Positions 32,793 to 40,310 of a DNA stretch of 47,820 nt are shown in pieces. Source of the DNA: JADJPL01 sp964607915 (lineage in GTDB: Bacteria; Bacteroidota; Bacteroidia; Chitinophagales; Saprospiraceae); NCBI GenBank assembly GCA_964607915.1, contig CAZSMU010000012.1:1-47820 (forward strand), given 5' to 3'. The notes below the pieces were generated by a model. That model ran no database searches and was not told the DNA's origin. It worked only from the letters and a program-made list of their open reading frames with translations. The position numbers and the translations under genes are program-made. Position 1 is the stretch's first letter; each line of letters starts with the position of its first letter.

Positions 32793-33545
32793 CTACCCCG
32801 CACCCCAACGCTGCCGCATAGCTTCGTACAACATAATACCTGCAGCCACCGATACATTGAAGGAATCCGTAAGCCCTTTCTGCGGTATCTTGAACGTAGT
32901 ATCCGCCAGTCTGCTTATCGCCGGACTAATCCCCTCTCCCTCAGAACCAAGTACCAACGCTACCGGAACCGAAAAATCCAGATCAAATAAGTAACGGTCG
33001 GCCTGCAAATCACTCGCCAACACCTGAACGCCGGATTGCTGGAGCAGTTCCAGGGCACCCACCAGACTGGATTCCCGGCAGACCGGGATACGATGCAGGG
33101 CTCCCGCAGAGGCTTTCATCGCCTCCGCATTGATCCATGCTGTCTTTTTTCGGGGTACTATCAGGGCATGCGCACCACATACTTCTGCCGTGCGGGCGAT
33201 GGCCCCGAAATTGCGCACGTCGGTAATACCATCCAGCACCAGCAAAAGGGGAGTCTCGCCACGCTCAAATACGCCGGGCAGGACCTCCTCTAGTTTATGG
33301 AACACAATAGGAGAAATAAAAGCCAGCACTCCCTGGTGGTTGGCCCCTTTCACCCACTTGGCAAAGCGCTCCTTAGGTGCGACCAACAAAGGAATCTGTG
33401 AACCTTTACACAGGTGCCGAAGTTCTTTTTCAAAATCCCCGCGCACCCCTTCCTGCAACATCACCTTATCTACCGTTGCCCCCGACTGAATAGCATCCAG
33501 TACAGGATGCCTGCCAAAAATTATTTCTTTGAAATGCTCTTCCAT
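32793..33545 (-). CDS. rlmB: 23S rRNA (guanosine-2'-O-)-methyltransferase RlmB/TrmH-family
   Basis: A 250-residue SPOUT methyltransferase. The N-terminal substrate-binding part (IIFGRHPVLDAIQSG) is followed by the three knot motifs: DGITDVRNFGAIARTA, LVLGSEGEGIS and IPQKGLTDSFNVSVAAGI. The length and the N-terminal GRHPVLDA motif favour RlmB, which methylates G2251 of 23S rRNA, over tRNA-specific TrmH. It is transcribed away from the M36 peptidase; repeat copy F lies in the divergent region between them. It converges with the S24 gene with 27 nt between stops. Confidence 0.94.
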   Translation of the reverse strand: MEEHFKEIIFGRHPVLDAIQSGATVDKVMLQEGVRGDFEKELRHLCKGSQIPLLVAPKERFAKWVKGANHQGVLAFISPIVFHKLEEVLPGVFERGETPLLLVLDGITDVRNFGAIARTAEVCGAHALIVPRKKTAWINAEAMKASAGALHRIPVCRESSLVGALELLQQSGVQVLASDLQADRYLFDLDFSVPVALVLGSEGEGISPAISRLADTTFKIPQKGLTDSFNVSVAAGIMLYEAMRQRWGAG

Positions 33546-33571
33546 CCATATGCAGTTATACCTTCTTCTTC

Positions 33572-33649
33572 AGACTCATCGCGGGGGGAGTTCCCGATGG
33601 TTCAAAAAACTCTTTTTTCCCAGCTCTCTGACCCCTCGAAACAAGTCTT
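33572..33649. repeat. Dispersed palindromic repeat, copy F
   Basis: The left arm AGACTCATCGCGGGGGG (33572-33588) and right arm CCCCTCGAAACAAGTCT (33632-33648) pair imperfectly. The core, ATGGTTCAAAAAACTCTTTT then TTCCC..CTCTGACC, is closely similar to the core of copy A at 6624-6663, which helps define the family. The element lies between divergent rlmB and the M36 gene. Confidence 0.8.
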
Positions 33650-33741
33650 ATCTTTACCCCGTTCATCCGGTCATGTTTATGAATATGCAATTTACACCAA
33701 TACTACAAACGTTCTGGAATCGCTGCGGCTTTTCATGTGAG

Positions 33742-36700
33742 ATGGTTCAAAAAACCCGTCTGCCCGCCTACCTGAGCATACTGGCCCTCCTCCCGGCTCT
33801 TTTTGCCCAACCGTTGTATCTGCCGGCCCAAACGCCGGATCTACAGGTAACGACCGCCCTTGAGTACCTGCGGGCACAAGGCACCAAATGGGGCCTGCAA
33901 CCGGAAGACCTCCAAGACTTGTGGGTAAGCGACCGATATACGAGCAACCACAACGGGGTTACGCATATTTATTTTCGGCAGAGGCTATCGGGAACGCCTG
34001 TTTTTAATGCCGTTACCAGTGTCCACCTGAATCGCGAAGGGCAGGTTATCTATTCCGAAAACCGGTTTTGGTCCCAACTGGCAAAAAGGGCCTCGTCTAC
34101 CATTCCGCGCATCCAAGCGGTCGCTGCGCTGCAGGAAACAGCAGAACACCTTGGGCTACCCACCATCGCTCCCCTTGTTCTGCCCCGTTCGGGCTCATCT
34201 AATGGGTTCCGCCTAAAACACCCGGCCCTGTCGCGTTCTGAAATTCCCCTCGAACTCGTGTACGTCCCCCAGCCCGACAGTACCCTGCGCCTGGCCTGGC
34301 AAATAGGCATTCACGACCCTCGCAATACCGATTATTGGACCGTATTCGTAGATGCTTCCAGTGGCCAGGTTCTCGAAAAAAACAACCGTACCCTTTCCTG
34401 TAACTTCGGCAGCACCCCTCACCGACACGATGCTTCGCCGGCCGTACCGATAGTACAGCACTACCCGGTATTCTCCGGTCTGCGGGACCAGGCGGTGTAC
34501 CATGTATTTCCATTCCCGGTGGAAAGCCCAATACACGGGGAGCGGAAAATAGTTGTCAATCCGGCGGATCCTCTGGCCTCTCCCTTTGGCTGGCACGACA
34601 TCAATGGAGTTGCAGGCCCGGAATTCACGACAACCCAGGGAAACAATTCCTTTACCTTTCTCGACAGGGACAGCGATGACCAAAGCGACGGCATCCTACC
34701 GGATGCCGGCCCGGAACTCATCTTCGACTATCCTTTTTCCCCCTCCGTAGAACCCGTTGAGCAACCTGCTGTCGTACTCACCCAGCTATTCTACGCCACC
34801 AACTACCTACACGATTTTTCATACCACTATGGCTTCAACGAGGCCGCCGGCAACTTCCAAACCAACAACTACGGCCGGGGAGGGAAGGAAAGAGACGCCG
34901 TCCTCTCCCAGGCACAGGATGGATCGGGGGCCAATAATGCCAATTTCCTGACCCTGCCCGACGGCGATCCAGGCGCCATGCAGATGTATCTTTGGACGCC
35001 CTCCAATGCCTCCTTCCTGCAAGTAAACAGCCCTGCGGAAATAGCAGGCCCTGTCCTGGTAGGTACGGCAGGGTTTGGACCCCTCATCACTACCAAAGCT
35101 TTAAAAGCAGCGGTTGTAGAGGTACAAGACAGTCTCGGGCTGAGCCTGGCCTGCTCTGCTATCCGCAACCGAAGCGCGATAAATGGCAAAATAGCCCTCA
35201 TCACCCGCGGCACCTGTACCTTTAAATCCAAGGTGCTGGAAGCCGAAAAAGCAGGCGCTATAGCCGTCATTATCGCCAACAACCAGGATCAGATCCTCAC
35301 GATGGGTAATGACAATACCTCGGCAAAGCCTAAAATACCTGCTATTCTCATCCCATCATCCGACGCCGAGCGCATCCGTGCCCAGCTCGCAAGTGGCAAA
35401 GTCGTGGAAGCAACCATAGCGTACCAAGGCGAAGGCCCCGCCCTGCGCGATGGCAGCTTCGACAATGGCGTCGTAGCCCACGAGTACGCACATGGCATCT
35501 CCAATCGGCTCACCGGTGGCCCTTCCAACGCAGACTGCCTGTTCAACGACGAGGCTATGGGCGAAGGATGGAGCGACTTCTTCACCTTGATCACCACTGT
35601 CCTGCCCGGGCAAACCGGCCAGGAAGCCAAAGGAATAGGCAACTATTCCGCCCGCAACGCACCCAATGGAAAAGGGATTCGCAGACAGCCCTATTCTACC
35701 GATTTTTCCATCAACAATCAGGTCTATAACGATATAATTGGTACCCGGCCTGCCACGGCGACCACGCGCGTGCCGCACCCCGTAGGAGAAGTATGGGCTG
35801 CCGCACTTTGGGACCTCTACTGGGCCATGAGCAATAAATATGGCTGGGACCCCGACCTGATCAAAGGAAAGGGAGGAAACAACAAAGCCGTACAACTCGT
35901 CATGGACGGCATGAAACTCCAACCCTGCAGCCCTGGCTTCATAGATGGCCGGAATGCCATCCTGCTTGCCGATCAAATCAACAACAAAGGCGAAAACCAG
36001 TGCCTGATATGGGAAGTCTTCGCCCGCCGCGGACTGGGATGGCGTGCCGAGCAGGGCAGCGTCCAGGACCGCAACGACGGTCTGCAGGACTTCAGCCTGC
36101 CCCCGAATTGTTCCAATGCCTTGGTACTCGAAAAACAATCTACTCCCGGTATACAAGCAGGTCAGGCGTTCGAGGTGCGCCTTACCCTCACCAACCACAA
36201 ACGCAGCCCCCTGACCCAAATCACCCTGCAGGACATCCTACCGCCGCGCGCTACACTAGCCCCGGGCACAATCAATGGGGCTACCTTGGTACGCCAGACA
36301 AAAGACACTCTCGTTTTTGATATCGGCGACCTCGGGCCGGGCATGTCCAGGATTATCCGCTATACCCTGCAGAGCAACCCCAGCGAACTCTCTACCCGGC
36401 GCTTTTTCGACGATTTCGAACAGGGCACGGCCCAATGGGATACGCAGGCCGTCAGTGGTACCGATGGCTGGATTCTTTCTTCCGCCAGTGCCAGCCCGGG
36501 CAGATTTTGTTGGGCGATACCTTCCAGCCCCAGGGAAAACCACCATATACTGCAGCTCCTCAACCCAATCCTCGTAGAAGGCAAGCAGCCCGTACTCCGT
36601 TTTTTCCACAAACACCATACGCAGACCACGTACGACGGCGGTATCGTCGAGATTTCTACCGACCGGGGCACTTCCTGGGCACCCATACCGGATTCCCTCC

Positions 36701-37308
36701 TGTTCCGACGGCCCTATACGCGGCCGCTTTTCAACTCCGTGTTTGGCGTAGCCGCCCTCAAGGGGTTTACCGGACAAAGCGATGTGGCTTTCCAGCCTAC
36801 CTTTATCAACCTGCGCCCCTTTACAGGAAAATCGATACTGTTTCGCTTCCGTTTTGCCACCGACAAGGAGGAGGGCGCACGACCTACCACCTTGCCCGGA
36901 TGGCTCGTGGACAACATCGAATTGCTGGATGCTTTTAATTATGCCAGTACAGCATGCGCCACCGCAAAAGAAGGCGATAAAAGCTGCTCGACTACTTCGG
37001 AGTGGGGCACTATCGTAGAACCTTCCCTTGCTACCCCGGCTGTTGAACCCTCTCAGGTAAAAGGATACCGCATTTTTCCCAATCCTTCCACTGATCTCCT
37101 TTACCTCCAACTCCCCGAGGATATTTCCGGGCCCCATTTTTTAAAACTCATCGCCTCCGACGGGCGTACGGTCCGGGCTCTTTCTCGAAATGGCTATCCC
37201 GGAGAAACCCTTTCCGTACCTGTCGCCGGCTTATCCCCGGGCATTTATGTCTTGCTTGTATGCAGCGAAGCGGGGAATTATTCCAGCAAAGTGGTCATCG
37301 GTAAGTAA
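33742..37308 (+). CDS. Secreted M36 (fungalysin-type) metallopeptidase with PA domain and T9SS sorting domain
   Basis: About 1188 residues. Parts in order: a signal peptide (LSILALLPALFAQPLYLPAQ), an FTP-like propeptide region (to about 200) and an M36 catalytic domain with an inserted PA domain (ALITRGTCTFKSKVLEAEKAGAIAVIIANN, described only in part). The zinc motif is H580-E-x-x-H584 in VAHEYAHGISNRLTGG, and NDEAMGEGWSDFF carries the third ligand. A DUF11-type module (LTNHKRSPLTQITLQDILPP) and a C-terminal T9SS type A domain (YRIFPNPSTDLLYLQL, ending VVIGK) follow. It would be a cell-surface or secreted peptidase. The open frame reaches back to 33529, but the ATG at 33742 places the signal peptide correctly. 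Bases 33741-33755 duplicate 15 bases of repeat F. Confidence 0.92.
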   Translation: MVQKTRLPAYLSILALLPALFAQPLYLPAQTPDLQVTTALEYLRAQGTKWGLQPEDLQDLWVSDRYTSNHNGVTHIYFRQRLSGTPVFNAVTSVHLNREGQVIYSENRFWSQLAKRASSTIPRIQAVAALQETAEHLGLPTIAPLVLPRSGSSNGFRLKHPALSRSEIPLELVYVPQPDSTLRLAWQIGIHDPRNTDYWTVFVDASSGQVLEKNNRTLSCNFGSTPHRHDASPAVPIVQHYPVFSGLRDQAVYHVFPFPVESPIHGERKIVVNPADPLASPFGWHDINGVAGPEFTTTQGNNSFTFLDRDSDDQSDGILPDAGPELIFDYPFSPSVEPVEQPAVVLTQLFYATNYLHDFSYHYGFNEAAGNFQTNNYGRGGKERDAVLSQAQDGSGANNANFLTLPDGDPGAMQMYLWTPSNASFLQVNSPAEIAGPVLVGTAGFGPLITTKALKAAVVEVQDSLGLSLACSAIRNRSAINGKIALITRGTCTFKSKVLEAEKAGAIAVIIANNQDQILTMGNDNTSAKPKIPAILIPSSDAERIRAQLASGKVVEATIAYQGEGPALRDGSFDNGVVAHEYAHGISNRLTGGPSNADCLFNDEAMGEGWSDFFTLITTVLPGQTGQEAKGIGNYSARNAPNGKGIRRQPYSTDFSINNQVYNDIIGTRPATATTRVPHPVGEVWAAALWDLYWAMSNKYGWDPDLIKGKGGNNKAVQLVMDGMKLQPCSPGFIDGRNAILLADQINNKGENQCLIWEVFARRGLGWRAEQGSVQDRNDGLQDFSLPPNCSNALVLEKQSTPGIQAGQAFEVRLTLTNHKRSPLTQITLQDILPPRATLAPGTINGATLVRQTKDTLVFDIGDLGPGMSRIIRYTLQSNPSELSTRRFFDDFEQGTAQWDTQAVSGTDGWILSSASASPGRFCWAIPSSPRENHHILQLLNPILVEGKQPVLRFFHKHHTQTTYDGGIVEISTDRGTSWAPIPDSLLFRRPYTRPLFNSVFGVAALKGFTGQSDVAFQPTFINLRPFTGKSILFRFRFATDKEEGARPTTLPGWLVDNIELLDAFNYASTACATAKEGDKSCSTTSEWGTIVEPSLATPAVEPSQVKGYRIFPNPSTDLLYLQLPEDISGPHFLKLIASDGRTVRALSRNGYPGETLSVPVAGLSPGIYVLLVCSEAGNYSSKVVIGK

Positions 37309-37413
37309 AAATCAAAAACAACGCCCATTATATCAGACTATTTTTTTGATTTTCATATTTTTATTCGCTATTTTTTATAATTTTCATAAATTTTTTATTT
37401 TTTCTTTAAAAAA

Positions 37414-37445
37414 TTTGTACAAAAAGAGCGAGATAGCTATTTTTG
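37414..37445 (+). promoter_or_regulatory. Bacteroidota-type promoter for the tRNA-like RNA
   Basis: TTTG at 37414-37417, 20 nt spacing and TATTTTTG at 37438-37445 match the consensus exactly. The tRNA-like RNA begins 23 nt after it. The 100 nt upstream are strongly AT-rich. Confidence 0.75.
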
Positions 37446-37467
37446 TATGGTCAAAAGGAAAACATCT

Positions 37468-37628
37468 TGTGAGGTGATGAAATTTGGCAGCCATACCCCC
37501 TTGTCTCGGGGGTGGGGAATCACGGGATAAACATGGCATAGGGCCGTCAGTGCGACCTAGGGGTTGACCACCGTTTCATGTGTACCATTGCTAACCGCCC
37601 CATGAAGGTTCGAATCCTTCCCTCACAG
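37468..37628 (+). ncRNA. tRNA-like RNA: class II tRNA fold with an 80-nt insert in the variable-arm loop
   Basis: The acceptor stem TGTGAGG (37468-37474)/CCTCACA (37621-37627) pairs over 7 bp. The D arm ATG/CAT has a Leu-like loop with GG (37477-37494). The anticodon-type hairpin CCCCC/GGGGG (37496-37512) has the loop TTGTCTC, which would read GTC. The T arm GAAGG-TTCGAAT-CCTTC (37604-37620) is perfect, and G37628 stands at the discriminator position. The variable arm has the stem TGGGG (37513-37517)/CCCCA (37598-37602), but 80 nt (37518-37597) replace the usual 3-5 nt loop. No CCA is encoded. A consensus promoter precedes it and a strong terminator follows. It may be an unusual tRNA, a tRNA-derived regulatory RNA, or a tRNA split by an intron-like insert. 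Confidence 0.65.
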
Positions 37629-37633
37629 CAAAA

Positions 37634-37674
37634 AACGCTTTGTGAATCAATGATTTGCAAAGCGTTCTTTTTTT
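37634..37674 (+). terminator. Rho-independent terminator after the tRNA-like RNA
   Basis: AACGCTTTG (37634-37642) pairs perfectly with CAAAGCGTT (37658-37666); seven Ts follow at 37668-37674. It begins 5 nt after the discriminator position of the tRNA-like RNA. Confidence 0.88.
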
Positions 37675-37697
37675 ATCTGCCTTCGCTGAAATTGGTG

Positions 37698-37705
37698 TAT
37701 TTTTG
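37698..37705 (+). promoter_or_regulatory. Minus-7 element just before the PBP1A start codon
   Basis: TATTTTTG matches TAnnTTTG exactly and ends 5 nt before the ATG at 37711. A minus-33 partner at the right spacing is not clear. If used, the mRNA would be nearly leaderless. Confidence 0.45.
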
Positions 37706-37710
37706 CGCAA

Positions 37711-40293
37711 ATGTATTTGTTCATGCGAAGACTGATTGCCTATCTACTCAGTGGGAGCGACGATCCCCGTTATGTGCACCTCATCCGTTGGATGTGGCGG
37801 GTTGTTTTTGGAGGTCTGGGGGCCTTCATATTGCTGTTCATCGGGCTTTCTTTCACCGACCTACCCTCCGTACAGCAACTGGAAAACCCCAAAAGCGACC
37901 AAGCATCGGAGATCCTGGCAGCCGACGAGGTAGAAGTTCTCGGACGCTATTTCACGGAGAACCGCGTCCCGGTGCAATACGAAGAGTTGTCCAAGCATCT
38001 TGTGGATGCGCTCGTCGCCACGGAAGATATTCGTTTTTACAGCCACTCGGGTGTAGATTTCCAGGCGCTTGGCCGCGTATTCTTCAAAACATTCCTGCTC
38101 CAACAGGAGAGTTCGGGGGGTGCTAGTACTATCTCCCAGCAGCTTGCCAAGCTACTGTTTACAGGGCAGCGGGCCTCCAATAAATTCGTGCGCGTTCTCC
38201 AGAAATTCAAGGAGTGGATTATTGCGGTGCGCCTGGAACGCAAGTATACCAAGTACGAAATCATCGCGCTGTATCTAAACAAATACGATTTCATCAACGG
38301 GGCACAGGGCATCAAACTGGCCTCCGAGATTTACTTCGACAAATCACAGGACAGCCTGGAAATACAGGAAGCAGCCATGTTGATCGGCATGCTCAAAAAC
38401 GCCTCGCTGTACAACCCCCTGCGCCGTCCGGAACTCATGCTGAAGCGCAGGGAAGTCGTGCTCAAGCAGATGGTGAAAGCCGGCATGCTCGAACGGGACT
38501 TGTACGAAGAGCTCCGCCTCACCCCTCTGGGTATCAATTTTACGCCAAAAACATTTATAGACGGCAACGCCACCTACTTCCGCAGCGAGCTTGCCAAAGA
38601 CATCAAGGATATTCTAAGCCGTCCGGAAAACCTGAAGCCGGATGGCTCGATGTACGATATCTATCGCGACGGACTGCGTATCTACACCACTATAGATCCA
38701 GAGATGCAACGCGTCGCAGAGAAGGTCATGCTCGAACACATGAAAAAACTCCAGCAAATCTTCTTTACAGAATGGAAAGGCCGCGACCCCTGGAAATACC
38801 GCAGCGGCTCCGACCACGAAGTGCCCCTCGCCACCCGGGAACAAGAGCTACAGCGCGTCATCCGCGAGACCGAGCGCTACCAACTGCTTCGTGCCCGGAC
38901 CCTGAGCCCCATCCTGACTGTCCTGGGAAATGAGTTTTCCGACGTAGAATGGCATGACAACGACCGAGAAATCCAACTCCTGATGCGGGAAGATGACCGG
39001 CCAGGCTATCTCGACAGTCTGGCAGAAAAAAAAGTCATCTCGGAAAAACTTGCGGCCCAGCTGCGTCGCGTAAAAAGAAGTACGGTCTTTCCCGAGCTGA
39101 GAACAACCTGGGACCGGGTGCAGGAACAGGCCTTCCGGGAGTTCAGTACCCCGGTTCCCATGCAGGTGTTTGCTTACAATGAGGCGATGGAAAAAGATAC
39201 GGTCCTTTCCCCCCTCGATTCCATCAAATACCACCGCATGTTCCTGCAAACGGGCATCCTTGCCGTAGATCCCCGCAACGGGTATATCAAGGCCTGGGTG
39301 GGGGGCATCAACTACAAGTATTTCAAATACGACCACGTGCGCACCAACCGACAGGTAGGTTCCACCTTTAAGCCTTTCGTGTATGCCACGGCCATTGCCC
39401 AACAGGGTATCTCGCCTTGTCTCAAAGTATGGGATATGCCGCAGACGATTGAGCCCGGCGAAGGCAGCTTCGGGCTGCTGGATGCCTGGACGCCCCGAAA
39501 TTACGGCGAAAGCTACTCCAACCAACAGGTAACCTTGTATGACGGCTTGCGCAACTCCAAAAACACCGTCTCTGTATATCTGATGAAGCAACTGGGCGAT
39601 ACCGAGCCCGTACGCGAACTGATCAATGAGATGGGCATCAGCAATACGGCCCGCTACGCCAACGGGCGCCTGAAAGTGCCCCAGTCGCCCTCTATCTGCC
39701 TGGGTGCTACCGATTTAACCGTTATGGAAATGACCGGTGCCTACACCACTTTCGCCAACAACGGGACTTATAACAAACCCAATGCCATCCTTCGAATAGA
39801 AGATAAAAACGGCCGTCTCATCTATCAAAGCATGCAGGAGGAGAAATTGGCCCTCCAGCCTAACGCCAACTTCGTCATGGTGGACATGCTGCGCTATGCG
39901 GGCAATATCGGCGGTGTTCGCAGTCAGGTGGGTGGAAAAACAGGCACGACGAACGACTTCGTGGATGGCTGGTTCATGGGGATTACCCCTTCCCTCGTGG
40001 TGGGCACCTGGGTGGGGGGAGAAGACCGTTGGGTCGCCTTCCGCTCGGCAGCCATGGGGCAGGGTGCCCGCATGGCCAAACCTTTCTTTGCAGAATTCCT
40101 CAAGCAGTTAGAGAAAAACCCCCGGGTAGATTACGATCCTGCCGCCCAGTTCTTTAGGCCACCTGGAGAGCTTGGCATTGAGCTCGACTGTAGCAAATAC
40201 CAAAACACTGCTCCCTCCATGGAAGGGCAGTTTGACGAAGACGAATCTATGTTTGGGGATGAAATAAAGCGCAATGAAACCAAACGCCAATAA
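37711..40293 (+). CDS. Class A penicillin-binding protein (PBP1A-type transglycosylase/transpeptidase)
   Basis: An 860-residue bifunctional peptidoglycan synthase. One transmembrane anchor (about residues 30-52) is followed by a GT51 glycosyltransferase with Glu105 in ATEDIRFYSHSGVD and GASTISQQLAKLLF. A long linker with extra inserted helices (about 330-480) precedes the transpeptidase: Ser551-x-x-Lys554 in GSTFKPF, Ser616-Lys-Asn618 and Lys743-Thr-Gly745 in GGKTGTTNDF. All active-site motifs are intact. The enzyme polymerises and cross-links glycan strands at the inner membrane. It follows the tRNA-like RNA unit, separated from it by a terminator, so it has its own promoter. The next gene begins 17 nt after its stop. 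Confidence 0.95.
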   Translation: MYLFMRRLIAYLLSGSDDPRYVHLIRWMWRVVFGGLGAFILLFIGLSFTDLPSVQQLENPKSDQASEILAADEVEVLGRYFTENRVPVQYEELSKHLVDALVATEDIRFYSHSGVDFQALGRVFFKTFLLQQESSGGASTISQQLAKLLFTGQRASNKFVRVLQKFKEWIIAVRLERKYTKYEIIALYLNKYDFINGAQGIKLASEIYFDKSQDSLEIQEAAMLIGMLKNASLYNPLRRPELMLKRREVVLKQMVKAGMLERDLYEELRLTPLGINFTPKTFIDGNATYFRSELAKDIKDILSRPENLKPDGSMYDIYRDGLRIYTTIDPEMQRVAEKVMLEHMKKLQQIFFTEWKGRDPWKYRSGSDHEVPLATREQELQRVIRETERYQLLRARTLSPILTVLGNEFSDVEWHDNDREIQLLMREDDRPGYLDSLAEKKVISEKLAAQLRRVKRSTVFPELRTTWDRVQEQAFREFSTPVPMQVFAYNEAMEKDTVLSPLDSIKYHRMFLQTGILAVDPRNGYIKAWVGGINYKYFKYDHVRTNRQVGSTFKPFVYATAIAQQGISPCLKVWDMPQTIEPGEGSFGLLDAWTPRNYGESYSNQQVTLYDGLRNSKNTVSVYLMKQLGDTEPVRELINEMGISNTARYANGRLKVPQSPSICLGATDLTVMEMTGAYTTFANNGTYNKPNAILRIEDKNGRLIYQSMQEEKLALQPNANFVMVDMLRYAGNIGGVRSQVGGKTGTTNDFVDGWFMGITPSLVVGTWVGGEDRWVAFRSAAMGQGARMAKPFFAEFLKQLEKNPRVDYDPAAQFFRPPGELGIELDCSKYQNTAPSMEGQFDEDESMFGDEIKRNETKRQ

Positions 40294-40310
40294 CCACCCT
40301 TCTAAACACT

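Noticed and set aside
37468..37628. The tRNA-like RNA as tmRNA, a group I intron host or selC
   Set aside because: It is far too short and has no tag frame for tmRNA; an 80-nt insert is too short for a group I intron and lies in the variable arm; tRNA-Sec would have an 8-bp acceptor stem and a TCA anticodon.
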